The notes below the pieces were generated by a model. It saw nothing but the letters and a program-made list of their open reading frames with translations, had not been told where the DNA came from and ran no database searches. Source: an uncultured Lachnospiraceae bacterium (lineage in GTDB: Bacteria; Bacillota; Clostridia; Lachnospirales; Lachnospiraceae). From it: a DNA stretch of 64,000 bases. Numbering within the stretch: the first letter of the stretch is position 1; each line of letters begins with the position of its first letter. The translations under genes were made by a program, and so were the position numbers. The stretch is from assembly GCA_947567595.1 (NCBI GenBank), contig CANOMQ010000004.1, forward strand, positions 62,001 through 126,000. Direction: 5' to 3'. Positions 1 through 8,191 of this stretch are shown in pieces.

Positions 1-703
1 GCTTGCCGAAAAAATTGAGAAGCTTCAAAATGCGGACGCATACAAAGCGAAGCTTGAGGAGCAGCTTGCCGAAAAACAGGCGAGGTTAGAGGCGCTTTGT
101 GCGAAGGCATCTGATATTCGCGCAAAGGAGGCAGAGCGTCTTGCAAAGGAAATGACGGACGCGCTGACGGATTTGAATTTCCTTGATGTGCAGTATGAAA
201 TACAGGTGCGGGGGCAGCAGGAGCTGTCGGCGTCGGGGTATGATGATGTGGAGTTTATGATTTCGACCAATCCGGGTGAGCCGTTAAAGAGTCTTGGAAG
301 CGTGGCGAGCGGCGGCGAGCTGTCGCGTATCATGCTTGCGCTGAAAACGGTGCTTGCCTCGCGGGATAAAATTCCGACCATGATTTTTGATGAAATTGAC
401 GCGGGAATCAGCGGCAAGACGGCGTGGAAGGTTTCGGAGAAGCTCGGGCGGATTGCGCGGACGCATCAGGTGATTTGCATCACGCACTTACCGCAGATTG
501 CGGCGATGGCGGACACGCACTTTATGATTGCAAAGCAGGTTGTTGACAATGCGACAGTGACTGATATCCACGAAATGAGCGAGTCGCAGGCAGTGGATGA
601 GCTTGCGCGGATGCTTGGGAGCGATGAATTGACCGATACCGTGCGGGAGAACGCGCGGGAGCTGATTCGGAGTGCGAAAAGTAAAAAGCAGGAATTTTCG
701 TGA
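1..703 (+). CDS. recN: DNA repair ATPase RecN, C-terminal part
   Basis: This is the 3' end of a gene that begins before the window; the reading frame is open from base 2. It encodes the last part of the SMC-like coiled coil (charged, Glu/Lys/Ala-rich, bases 2-170) and then the C-terminal ATPase lobe. The ABC signature (ASGGELSR, near base 305) and the Walker B/D-loop segment (MIFDEIDAGISG, near base 380) are followed by the H-loop region (ITHLPQIAAMAD). RecN acts early in double-strand-break repair. In many Firmicutes recN lies just upstream of spoIVB. Here spoIVB is also present but about 6 kb away, with a small ORF, a secreted protein and an efflux pair in between. Confidence 0.95.
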   Translation, partial: LAEKIEKLQNADAYKAKLEEQLAEKQARLEALCAKASDIRAKEAERLAKEMTDALTDLNFLDVQYEIQVRGQQELSASGYDDVEFMISTNPGEPLKSLGSVASGGELSRIMLALKTVLASRDKIPTMIFDEIDAGISGKTAWKVSEKLGRIARTHQVICITHLPQIAAMADTHFMIAKQVVDNATVTDIHEMSESQAVDELARMLGSDELTDTVRENARELIRSAKSKKQEFS

Positions 704-787
704 TGATATCATAGATATTGCGATTTATTTGTGCTATACTAGAGACAGTAAAGGATATGTTTCTTTTCCACAAAGGGGGTGAACGAT

Positions 788-967
788 ATGCCAATAAATG
801 AAAAAGAAATTAACTGCAATCTTTTTGACCAACTGACAATTTTAGAGGATATAGAGGAAATTGCAGAAAAAGAACAGGCAACGGAAACGCTGAAATTAAT
901 CAGTAAAAAGCGCAAGCAAATAGAGCGAAAATTATATCAAAAACCACCATTGACAAATAATGATTAG
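788..967 (+). CDS. Small hypothetical protein, 59 aa
   Basis: I do not recognise this short acidic, Lys/Glu-rich, probably helical protein. It has no signal peptide, no membrane segment and no metal-binding motif. A GTG at 779 lies in frame but overlaps the ribosome binding site (AAAGGGGG, 772-779), so the ATG at 788, eight bases downstream of it, is the better start. A weak sigma-A-like promoter (TAGATA, 17 bp, TATACT at 735-740) and a strong terminator right after the stop make an independent one-gene unit plausible. It could be a small regulatory or sporulation-related protein, but nothing in the sequence proves that. Confidence 0.55.
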   Translation: MPINEKEINCNLFDQLTILEDIEEIAEKEQATETLKLISKKRKQIERKLYQKPPLTNND

Positions 968-974
968 TGGTATG

Positions 975-1010
975 AAAAAAGAGTGTCAGGAAGGTTTGAC
1001 ACTCTTTTTT
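975..1010. terminator. Bidirectional intrinsic terminator
   Basis: A perfect 14-bp inverted repeat (AAAAAAGAGTGTCA and TGACACTCTTTTTT) has an 8-base loop. The A-tract on one side and T-tract on the other let it work for both convergent genes, the small ORF on the plus strand and the secreted protein on the minus strand. Confidence 0.92.
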
Positions 1011-1030
1011 GGCTACATTTGGTTTGGGTT

Positions 1031-1735
1031 TTAATTCGAAAACCCTTCAATCGTAAAGCTCACCGCATCGACAGGAACGTTAAATTCATCTTTATAAACC
1101 CTCCCCACCGACAATGCGCTCGCATACAGCCTGACTTTTGAGAGAACATTCCCCGCCGCATCGCGGAAATACCCATAGCAGCCCCATTTCCGAAAATCCT
1201 CGTCCCCGTACGACGTACACTTAAACTGCAATTTCAACGTACTCTTATAATCATGGTAATCCGCATACGTAAAATCATACGGAACAAACTCATAGCTCAC
1301 CAGCTCGCAGTAATTCTTCTTATCCGACCCAAGCTTCGCGGGCACATTCATAATCACCGACGACGCGTTAATCGTCGTATAGCCGACCACCGCGGGATTG
1401 TCCATATGTACTACTGCCGCAACCGTCGTGCCAAGCCCTACATAATTGACCTGAAATGCCGCAATATTTCCGGCAACTGCAACAGGTGTCACCGTAGCGA
1501 CATTCGGGTCGGCAACCACGCAGGTAAGCCTTGAGGCGTCAAACCCCTCACCTAGAGCCGCAGTAAACGTAGCGACACCGTTTTCCGGCAGCACAATTGC
1601 GTCCTCCGACAAAATGACACCATTTCCGACGCTCTCCTTCGCAAAAGCCTCTGCGGCAGGCACAGCGCTTACAACAGCAGTCACCAGCGCGGCGCTTAGG
1701 GCAGCGCAAATCCATTTCTTGAAAAATTGTTTCAT
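1031..1735 (-). CDS. Secreted protein of unknown function with Ig-like fold region
   Basis: This 234-aa protein starts with a clear Sec signal peptide: positive residues (MKQFFKKW), a hydrophobic core, and a likely signal peptidase site in the Ala-rich stretch near residues 27-33 (PAAEAFAK). Residues about 38-130 read like a bacterial Ig-like (BIG2-type) domain, with phrases such as DPNVATVTPVAVAGN and a Gly-Leu-Gly-Thr turn. The C-terminal half (about 140-234) is rich in aromatic residues, contains four cysteines, and resembles small beta-sandwich modules of extracytoplasmic proteins. The start has a ribosome binding site (aaggagg) just upstream. The function is unknown; a role in binding at the cell surface would be a guess. 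Confidence 0.75.
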   Translation of the reverse strand: MKQFFKKWICAALSAALVTAVVSAVPAAEAFAKESVGNGVILSEDAIVLPENGVATFTAALGEGFDASRLTCVVADPNVATVTPVAVAGNIAAFQVNYVGLGTTVAAVVHMDNPAVVGYTTINASSVIMNVPAKLGSDKKNYCELVSYEFVPYDFTYADYHDYKSTLKLQFKCTSYGDEDFRKWGCYGYFRDAAGNVLSKVRLYASALSVGRVYKDEFNVPVDAVSFTIEGFSN

Positions 1736-1809
1736 AAACGTCCTCCTTATCCCATATCATGTTAAAAAAATATCAATATAAAAAAGCGAAAAAACAAATA
1801 CTTCCTTCT

Positions 1810-1837
1810 ATTATAATGAAACAAAGCGAAATGGCAA
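1810..1837 (-). promoter_or_regulatory. Sigma-A type promoter for the secreted-protein gene
   Basis: Read on the minus strand, the -35 is TTGCCA (1837-1832), the spacer is 16 bp, and the -10 is a perfect TATAAT (1815-1810). It points at the gene ending at 1031, about 75 bases from its start. No equally clear promoter for the divergent efflux pair was found in 1736-2003, which is otherwise AT-rich sequence without a gene. Confidence 0.7.
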
Positions 1838-2003
1838 GCCAAATTATAAAAAGTTTATATTATTTCCATTTATTTCATAAAACTGTAAGGGATTTGCAAA
1901 AAATATAAAAGAAAAATAAAGAAATGGCATTTGCACTTTTCTTGTCGGAAAAAAAAGTATATGATAGCAGATGAACAAATTATTTTAAAGAGAGGAGAAC
2001 ATT

Positions 2004-3494
2004 ATGAAGAAGAGACAGAAAAAACTGGCAATTCTTCTATGTACCGCGCTTTCATCACTCGTCCTTTGGGGCTGTGGCGGTGAGCAGGTTGTGGAGGAGG
2101 CTGCTGCGGACGTGGCGTCGGTTGAGGCGTCCAATCCGGAAATCGGAAGTCTGAAACTCTCGAACAGCTTTATTGCGACAATCAGCCCCGACGAGTCGGT
2201 GTATGTGATACCAAAAACAACAGCGGAGGTGCTTGCTGTCAATGTCGAGGCGGGCGATGTCGTGCAGGAAGGCGACGTGCTTGCGGTGCTTGACGACACA
2301 ATGGCACAGTTTCAGCTAGACAATGCGCAAATCCAGTTAGACAACGCGCAGCATGCGTATAATCTATCTTACGGGGACGCTGCGACAACCATTAACGATA
2401 TGCAGACGGACAGCAATTTAACGCAGGCGTCCGACGGCGTTGAGGCATTGCAGGAAAAGCTGCAGGACGCAATGGATAATCTGCAATACTACAAGGATAT
2501 GCTAAAGGACGAGGAAGCGGAGCTTGACCATTTAAAGGAAGAGTACGACTTTGTCGAGGATGTTGACGAGATTAAGGACTACGCCGAGGACAATTACGAC
2601 CAGACCAATCCCAAGGAAGCGGCGGAGTACGCAAAGGTCATGGCGCGTTACCAAAGCGCGGCGACAAAGGTCGGTACGACGGAGGGCAAAATTTCCGGAT
2701 ATAAGCAGGCGATTGACCAGCTAGAGGAGTCCATTGACACACTGCAAAAAAATATTGACAGTACATATAATACCTACAGTCAGGCAGTCACGTCGAGCAA
2801 TTTAAGCAACGGCGAAATGCGCGAGGAGCAAAAGAAGGTGTCGCAGAACACCATTGCGGCGGCGAAGCTTGGCATTGAGCAGGCAAAGGAAAGCCTTGAC
2901 GCATATACCATTACGGCAACCATTTCCGGCGTGATTGAGACGGTCAATGTGGACGAACACGATTTTGCGACATCAAGCAACCCTGCGTTTGTCATTTCTA
3001 ACAAAAATTCGATGACTGCAACCTTTTATGTGAGCGAGGATGTCCGCAACACGTTTTCCACAGGGCAGAGTGTAAGCGTGGAGAAGGATGGGACGCAGTA
3101 TACAGGTGAAATCGTTGAGATTGGCACGGCAATTGACCAGACGACAGGACTTTTTAAGATAAAGGCAAGCGTGGGCGGCGACACGTCGGCACTGCTTTCC
3201 GGCACGAAGGCGACGGTCACGACTGACACGTATCATGAAAACAACGCGGTGATTATCCCGTATGACGCTGTTTACTATGACGGCACGGAGGCGTATGTCT
3301 ACACCGTTGTGGACGGCAAGGCAAAGAAAACGTATGTGACAACGGGGCTTTATGACACAGAACGTATCGTGATAAGCGAAGGGCTTTCTGCCACGGATAT
3401 GCTGATTACAACATGGTCGGCGCAGCTTCGCGATGGGGTAGATGTGTCGATTATTTCGGCGCAGGCAAAGGAACAGGAGGCGACTGGCAAATGA
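2004..3494 (+). CDS. RND efflux periplasmic-adaptor-like lipoprotein (HlyD/MFP family)
   Basis: This is a 496-aa membrane-fusion-type adaptor partner of the pump encoded next. It begins with a lipoprotein signal peptide whose lipobox is LWGC (Cys about residue 24), so it should be anchored outside the membrane. A biotinyl-lipoyl-like strand pair (VYVIPKTTAEVLAVNVEAGDVVQEGDVLAVLDD, given here only as a region near residues 67-100) precedes a long coiled coil (about 105-290) and the second lipoyl half (TISGVIETVNVDEHDF). The C-terminal beta-barrel follows. Its stop overlaps the start of the transporter gene by four bases (ATGA), which indicates translational coupling. In a Gram-positive the adaptor presumably acts at the cell surface, and no outer membrane channel gene is present. 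Confidence 0.88.
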   Translation: MKKRQKKLAILLCTALSSLVLWGCGGEQVVEEAAADVASVEASNPEIGSLKLSNSFIATISPDESVYVIPKTTAEVLAVNVEAGDVVQEGDVLAVLDDTMAQFQLDNAQIQLDNAQHAYNLSYGDAATTINDMQTDSNLTQASDGVEALQEKLQDAMDNLQYYKDMLKDEEAELDHLKEEYDFVEDVDEIKDYAEDNYDQTNPKEAAEYAKVMARYQSAATKVGTTEGKISGYKQAIDQLEESIDTLQKNIDSTYNTYSQAVTSSNLSNGEMREEQKKVSQNTIAAAKLGIEQAKESLDAYTITATISGVIETVNVDEHDFATSSNPAFVISNKNSMTATFYVSEDVRNTFSTGQSVSVEKDGTQYTGEIVEIGTAIDQTTGLFKIKASVGGDTSALLSGTKATVTTDTYHENNAVIIPYDAVYYDGTEAYVYTVVDGKAKKTYVTTGLYDTERIVISEGLSATDMLITTWSAQLRDGVDVSIISAQAKEQEATGK

Positions 3495-6400
3495 TAAATT
3501 CCCTGACCAAAACTGCGCTCAAACGACCAGTGTCCGCACTCTTAATCGTTCTTGCGCTTGTGGTGTTCGGTATCAGCTCGGTTTTGGGTTTTAAGCTGGA
3601 GCTGACGCCCGACATGGAAATGCCAATGCTGTTTGTCATGACCATCTATCAGGGCGGCGACCCCGAGACGACAGAGGAGCTTGTGACAAAGGTCATTGAG
3701 GACACGGGTAAGACGCTTTCGGGCGTGGATTCGATTACGTCGCAGTCGTCGGCAAATGTTTCAATGGTTATGTTTACATTTGATTATGGCGTGGATACAG
3801 ATGAGGCGTATTCGGATTTGCGAAGCGCGCTGGATACAGCGTCCCTGCAGTTGCCGGACGACGCGCAGGATCCGGTTATCGTGGAAATGAACATGAACGC
3901 AATGCCGGTCATTACGCTTTCGATCACTTCGACAGCAGACGTTGATGTGCTTGCCTTCGTGGAGGAGGAGATTGAGCCGGAGCTTGACCGGATTGCGGAC
4001 ATTGCGGACGTTTCGATTTCGGGCGGTGACTCGCAGTACATCAGTATCAGCCTGCACAAGGACAAAATGCAGCAGTACGGCGTTACCATGTCGAATATCG
4101 CAACGTATATCTCGACGACGGACTTTACCATTCCCGTCGGTACGGTGGAGCAGGGCAGGCAGGACATCAGCACGTCGGCGTCCTCAAAACCGGAAACGCT
4201 GATGGATTTGCAGAATGTGCCCATCATTACGAACAGGGGGCAGGTTATCCACCTTTCCGACGTGGCGGACGTTTCGATGGCGACGTCTGCAAATGACAGT
4301 ATCAGCCGCTACAACGGCGTAGAGAGCGTGAGTGTCAGCATTTCAAAGGCGCAGAGCGCAGGAACGGTTGACGTGTCAAACAGGGTAAAATCTGTTGTGC
4401 AAAAGGCGGCGGCGAAAAACCCTGCCATTCAGATTGAAATTTCCTATGACGCGTCGGAGAGCATTCTTTTCTCACTTAGCTCCGTTGCAAAAACACTTGT
4501 TCTTGGCGTACTTTTTTCCATGCTTGTGCTGTTCCTCTTTTTCGGGGACTTTAAGGCAAGCCTGATTGTCGGCAGCTCCATGCCGATTTCCCTGCTTGCA
4601 ACCCTGATTTTTATGAGCTTTGCAGGCTTTTCATTAAACGTGGTGACAATGGGCGCGCTCGTTATCGCAATCGGTATGATGGTGGACTCCTCCATTGTCG
4701 TTTTGGAGAGCTGTTTCCGTCTGCGGGACAGGAAGCCCGATTTTAAGGAGGCGGCGCTTGAGGGTACCAAGGTGGTGGCAAATTCTGTTACGGCGTCCAC
4801 CATCACGACAGTTGTTGTGTATCTGCCGCTGTCTCTGATGAAGGGGCTTTCGGGGCAGATGTTCTCACAGCTTGGCTACACGATTATCATTGCAATGCTT
4901 TCTTCACTTATTGTATCCATTACGCTCATTCCGATTTTCTTTTGGAAATATAAGCCAAAGGAAAAGAAGAACCTTCTGACCAACCGTATTTTGGAGAAGG
5001 TTGGAAACGGCTACAAATGGCTGCTTAGCAAGATTATGCTCAAGAAAAAGACGGTCATGCTTGTGTCAGTCGGGCTTTTGGTGCTTGCTTTTTTCCTTGC
5101 AGGGCAGCTTGACACGGAGCTGATGTCGGCGACGGGTATCGACAGCGTGAGCATTTCGATTGAACAGCGCAGCGGCACGCGGCTTGAGCTGATTGACGCG
5201 GACGTGCAGGAAATCGAGCAGATGATTATTGACGACCCGCATTTTGAGAGCTGCAACCTGACCATCAGCGGCTCACAGGCGAGCATTTCCGCATATCCTG
5301 CCGAGGACAGTGATATGAGTATCAGCGAGCTTGTGGACGAATACAACCAGCTTTTGAAGGATTACACCAACATGAGCGTGACGGTTGAGGCGGGCGGCAG
5401 CGGAATGATGAGCATGAGCGTCGGCTCGACCACGCAGATTGATTTGAGCGGTGAGGATATTGACGATTTGCGTGTGGCGTCCAAGCAGGTCGAGGGCTTA
5501 ATGCTTTCAATACCGGGTGTTATTAAAACGGCAAACAGCGTTGGCTCCGACGCGTCGCAGGCAAAAATCAAGATTGACGCGCTCAAGTGCATGGACGTGG
5601 GACTGACGCCGGTTCAGGTGGCGGGTGAAATGTACAGTGCCAGCAGCGGTAAGGAGGCAATGAAGATGAACATCGGCACGGACGAATATTCCGTTATGCT
5701 GGAGTTCCCCGAAGGCACGTACTCCCAGATGAACGATTTGCTGACGCTTGAGCTGACCACGGGGCGCGGCACGACAGTCACGGTCGGCGACGTGGCGCAG
5801 GCGGTCTATTCCGATATGCCCGAGACCTTGATCCGAAGTGACGGAAAATATCAGGTTTCGATTGTCGCATACACGACGGAGGCGTCGAAATTTACGGCGC
5901 AGAGCGCGATCTATGAGGCAGTTGACAAGGCTGTCCAAAACAATGAATTTCCCGAGGGTGTCAGTCGTACCGAGGCAATGATGCAGGAAATGATGTTAGA
6001 GGAGTTTGCGGCGATTGGAAAGGCAATTGCGGCGGCGGTATTTTTGATTTTCCTTGTCATGGCAATGCAGTTTGAGTCGCCAAGATTTTCGGCAATGGTC
6101 ATGATGAGTATTCCGTTTAGTCTGATTGGTTCGTTTTTCCTCTTGTTTATCACAGGCTCGACGCTCAATATGACGTCCCTTATGGGTGTGCTGATGCTGG
6201 TGGGTATCGTTGTAAACAACGGTATTTTGTATGTGGACACGACAAACCAGCTAAAGGAAACGATGTCGCTCAATGAGGCGTTGATGGAGAGCGGAAGCAT
6301 TCGTCTTAGACCGATTTTGATGACGACGCTCACGACAATCCTTTCCATGATTCCGATGGTGTTTGCGACGGACGAGAACGCGGCGATGATGAGGGGAATG

Positions 6401-6568
6401 GCGCTGATTATCATTGGCGGTCTTGTGACCTCGACGCTTTTGATTTTATTGCTGCTGCCAAGCTTTTATCTGGTTATGAGCAAGCAGGGACGGCAGGAGG
6501 CAAAGGCGCGCAGAGCCGAAAAGCGGGAACAGAGACGGCGGAAGAAAAAATTTAACGACGAAGATTAG
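3491..6568 (+). CDS. RND-family transporter (AcrB/SwrC-like)
   Basis: This 1025-aa inner-membrane pump has the usual duplicated RND architecture. There is one N-terminal TM, a large extracytoplasmic domain, five or six TMs (about residues 335-510), a second large domain, and the final TM bundle (about 835-1005). The conserved TM4-type segment with acidic residues is visible as GMMVDSSIVVLES, and its second-half counterpart is LVGIVVNNGILYVD. The ATG at 3491 is chosen because AGGAGG lies 9 bases upstream; a longer in-frame extension overlaps the adaptor gene. The substrate cannot be read from sequence. Related Gram-positive pumps (SwrC in Bacillus) export surfactant-type compounds, so a link to motility or self-protection is possible but unproven. 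Confidence 0.9.
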   Translation: MINSLTKTALKRPVSALLIVLALVVFGISSVLGFKLELTPDMEMPMLFVMTIYQGGDPETTEELVTKVIEDTGKTLSGVDSITSQSSANVSMVMFTFDYGVDTDEAYSDLRSALDTASLQLPDDAQDPVIVEMNMNAMPVITLSITSTADVDVLAFVEEEIEPELDRIADIADVSISGGDSQYISISLHKDKMQQYGVTMSNIATYISTTDFTIPVGTVEQGRQDISTSASSKPETLMDLQNVPIITNRGQVIHLSDVADVSMATSANDSISRYNGVESVSVSISKAQSAGTVDVSNRVKSVVQKAAAKNPAIQIEISYDASESILFSLSSVAKTLVLGVLFSMLVLFLFFGDFKASLIVGSSMPISLLATLIFMSFAGFSLNVVTMGALVIAIGMMVDSSIVVLESCFRLRDRKPDFKEAALEGTKVVANSVTASTITTVVVYLPLSLMKGLSGQMFSQLGYTIIIAMLSSLIVSITLIPIFFWKYKPKEKKNLLTNRILEKVGNGYKWLLSKIMLKKKTVMLVSVGLLVLAFFLAGQLDTELMSATGIDSVSISIEQRSGTRLELIDADVQEIEQMIIDDPHFESCNLTISGSQASISAYPAEDSDMSISELVDEYNQLLKDYTNMSVTVEAGGSGMMSMSVGSTTQIDLSGEDIDDLRVASKQVEGLMLSIPGVIKTANSVGSDASQAKIKIDALKCMDVGLTPVQVAGEMYSASSGKEAMKMNIGTDEYSVMLEFPEGTYSQMNDLLTLELTTGRGTTVTVGDVAQAVYSDMPETLIRSDGKYQVSIVAYTTEASKFTAQSAIYEAVDKAVQNNEFPEGVSRTEAMMQEMMLEEFAAIGKAIAAAVFLIFLVMAMQFESPRFSAMVMMSIPFSLIGSFFLLFITGSTLNMTSLMGVLMLVGIVVNNGILYVDTTNQLKETMSLNEALMESGSIRLRPILMTTLTTILSMIPMVFATDENAAMMRGMALIIIGGLVTSTLLILLLLPSFYLVMSKQGRQEAKARRAEKREQRRRKKKFNDED

Positions 6569-6599
6569 TTTGTTCTGGTAAAAATAAGATTTTAAAGAT

Positions 6600-6649
6600 A
6601 AAAAACAGCTTTGGCAATTTTGGATAAAAATGGCGAGGGCTGTTTTTTT
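6600..6649 (+). terminator. Intrinsic terminator after the RND pump
   Basis: AAAAAACAGC (6600-6609) pairs with GCTGTTTTTT (6639-6648), and a run of seven T follows. The loop is long (about 29 bases) and may fold further. It separates the efflux unit from spoIVB. Confidence 0.7.
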
Positions 6650-6666
6650 GGTGCGCTGTTTCGTCC

Positions 6667-6696
6667 TGACTATTTTTTGCAAAAATTCATATACTA
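6667..6696 (+). promoter_or_regulatory. Forespore sigma factor (sigma-F/G) type promoter for spoIVB
   Basis: TGACTA (6667-6672) lies 17 bp from TATACTA (6690-6696). The sigma-G/F consensus is near TGAATA and CATACTA, so the matches are 5/6 and 6/7. spoIVB is forespore-expressed in Bacillus, which fits. This is a by-eye match only. Confidence 0.5.
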
Positions 6697-6768
6697 CCTG
6701 TAAAAATGAATTTTGAAATGAAAAAAGAAACGTTGAATTTGAACGAGAAGAAGGAGCTTGATTACAAT

Positions 6769-8013
6769 ATGAAAAGCAGGAAAATGAAATACGTGTTGAG
6801 TCTCTATGTTTTTCTTGGCTTTGCAATCGGGATGTTCTGCTGGGCGTCCTACGCGTACTATCAGAGCAGCGTTCCAAGCACCATCAGCATTAAGGCGGGG
6901 ACAAGCGAGGAGATTAATCTGCGCATTCCGGCGTCGGGGGTGCTTAGCACGGACGCGGAGAAGGTGCTTGCCTTAAACGAGCCGGTGACGATTGTGGCAG
7001 GGGAGAATGTCAGTTCGTACCAAATGCGGCTAAAGCTGTTTGGCGTGCTGCCGCTAAAAGACGTGGACATTCATGTCATTGAAAACAAGGAGCTTATTCC
7101 CGTGGGACAGCCGATTGGCATTTACGTGAAAACACAGGGCGTCTTGGTGGTGGACACGGGCAGCTTTGGGAGCGGGGGAAATCAGTATGCGCCGTCGGAG
7201 TACAAGCTGCAATCGGGCGATTACCTGACCGCGATGGACGGCGTGGCAATCAGCGACAAGCGTCAGATTAAGGATTACGTGGAAAACGGCGGCGGCGCGG
7301 ACATCGTGTTTCAGGTGTCGCGCCATGATGAGCTTATCAGCGTCAAAATCAAGCCGGAACCCGATGAAAACGGTGTGTATAAGATTGGCGCATGGCTTCG
7401 GGACAGCGCACAGGGGATTGGCACAATGACCTATATTGACCAAAGCAGTCAGTTCGGTGCGCTGGGACACGGTATCAACGACATGGACACGGGGGAGCTG
7501 TTAAAGCTTGGTTCGGGGCTGTTGTACAATACGGAAATCGTGGCGGTGCGGCGCGGCGAGCGCGGTGTTCCGGGCGAGCTTACGGGCGTGATTGAGTACA
7601 AGCCCGATCAGGTGTCGGGTGTGATTGTGGACAATACGATTCAGGGGATTTACGGCGTCACAAACGAGGAGCTTCTGACAAAGTACGTAGGGCAAAACGA
7701 GCCGCTTCCCGTCGCGCTCAAGCAGGAGGTCACGCTTGGCGCGGCGCAGATTGTGTGCGCCATAGGCGGTGAGAGCAGGTATTATGACGTGGAAATCACA
7801 AAGCTTAGCCCCGGCAACGAGGCAGTCAACCGCCAGATTTCCATCAAGGTCACGGACAAGGAGCTGTTAGAGCTTACCGGAGGGATTGTACAGGGCATGA
7901 GCGGCGCTCCGATTGTCCAAAACGGGAAATTCGTCGGTGCCGTGACACACGTACTCGTGCAGGACGCGACGAGGGGGTATGGGATTTTTATCGAGGATAT
8001 GCTAGGGCATTAG
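6769..8013 (+). CDS. spoIVB: SpoIVB, signalling serine peptidase of sporulation (family S55)
   Basis: This 414-aa protein has one N-terminal TM/signal anchor (about residues 8-27), a PDZ domain (about 100-190, containing YLTAMDGVAISDKRQI) and the S55 peptidase domain. The catalytic His region is GHGINDMDTGE and the catalytic Ser region is GMSGAPIVQNGKFVG; the usual phrase is GMSGSP, so only a non-catalytic neighbour differs. In Bacillus it is secreted from the forespore and triggers pro-sigma-K processing. I chose the ATG at 6769, preceded by AAGGAG, over the upstream in-frame ATGs, which lack a ribosome binding site. The gene that usually follows, spo0A, is not here; a flagellin gene is next. 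The sigK gene in this window lacks a pro-sequence, so the target of SpoIVB may differ. Confidence 0.93.
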   Translation: MKSRKMKYVLSLYVFLGFAIGMFCWASYAYYQSSVPSTISIKAGTSEEINLRIPASGVLSTDAEKVLALNEPVTIVAGENVSSYQMRLKLFGVLPLKDVDIHVIENKELIPVGQPIGIYVKTQGVLVVDTGSFGSGGNQYAPSEYKLQSGDYLTAMDGVAISDKRQIKDYVENGGGADIVFQVSRHDELISVKIKPEPDENGVYKIGAWLRDSAQGIGTMTYIDQSSQFGALGHGINDMDTGELLKLGSGLLYNTEIVAVRRGERGVPGELTGVIEYKPDQVSGVIVDNTIQGIYGVTNEELLTKYVGQNEPLPVALKQEVTLGAAQIVCAIGGESRYYDVEITKLSPGNEAVNRQISIKVTDKELLELTGGIVQGMSGAPIVQNGKFVGAVTHVLVQDATRGYGIFIEDMLGH

Positions 8014-8061
8014 ATAAGAAAAGTTTTGTTGGAATTATTTTTGTGAAAAATTTATAATTTA

Positions 8062-8090
8062 TTGATATTATCAGAATTTTAAGGTATAAT
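8062..8090 (+). promoter_or_regulatory. Sigma-A promoter of the flagellin gene
   Basis: TTGATA (8062-8067), a 17-bp spacer and a perfect TATAAT (8085-8090) give a predicted 5' leader of about 95 bases. A much poorer sigma-D-like match (TATA, 15 bp, GTCGGAAA at 8104-8111) overlaps it. A three-mismatch CodY-like box is centred on 8035-8049, just upstream. Flagellin genes are more often driven by the flagellar sigma factor, so the strong housekeeping promoter is notable. Confidence 0.7.
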
Positions 8091-8191
8091 TAAAATAATT
8101 ACAGTCGGAAAAAGGAATTTACAGATGTGATTGAATATTAAGAAAGGGGAAACTTTGATAAAGCTTTGGCTGGGTCAAGGATGACGTGTCA

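Noticed and set aside
8080..8161. Sigma-D promoter for flagellin
   Set aside because: The best match has only 5/8 in the -10 and 3/4 in the -35, whereas the overlapping sigma-A promoter is nearly perfect.
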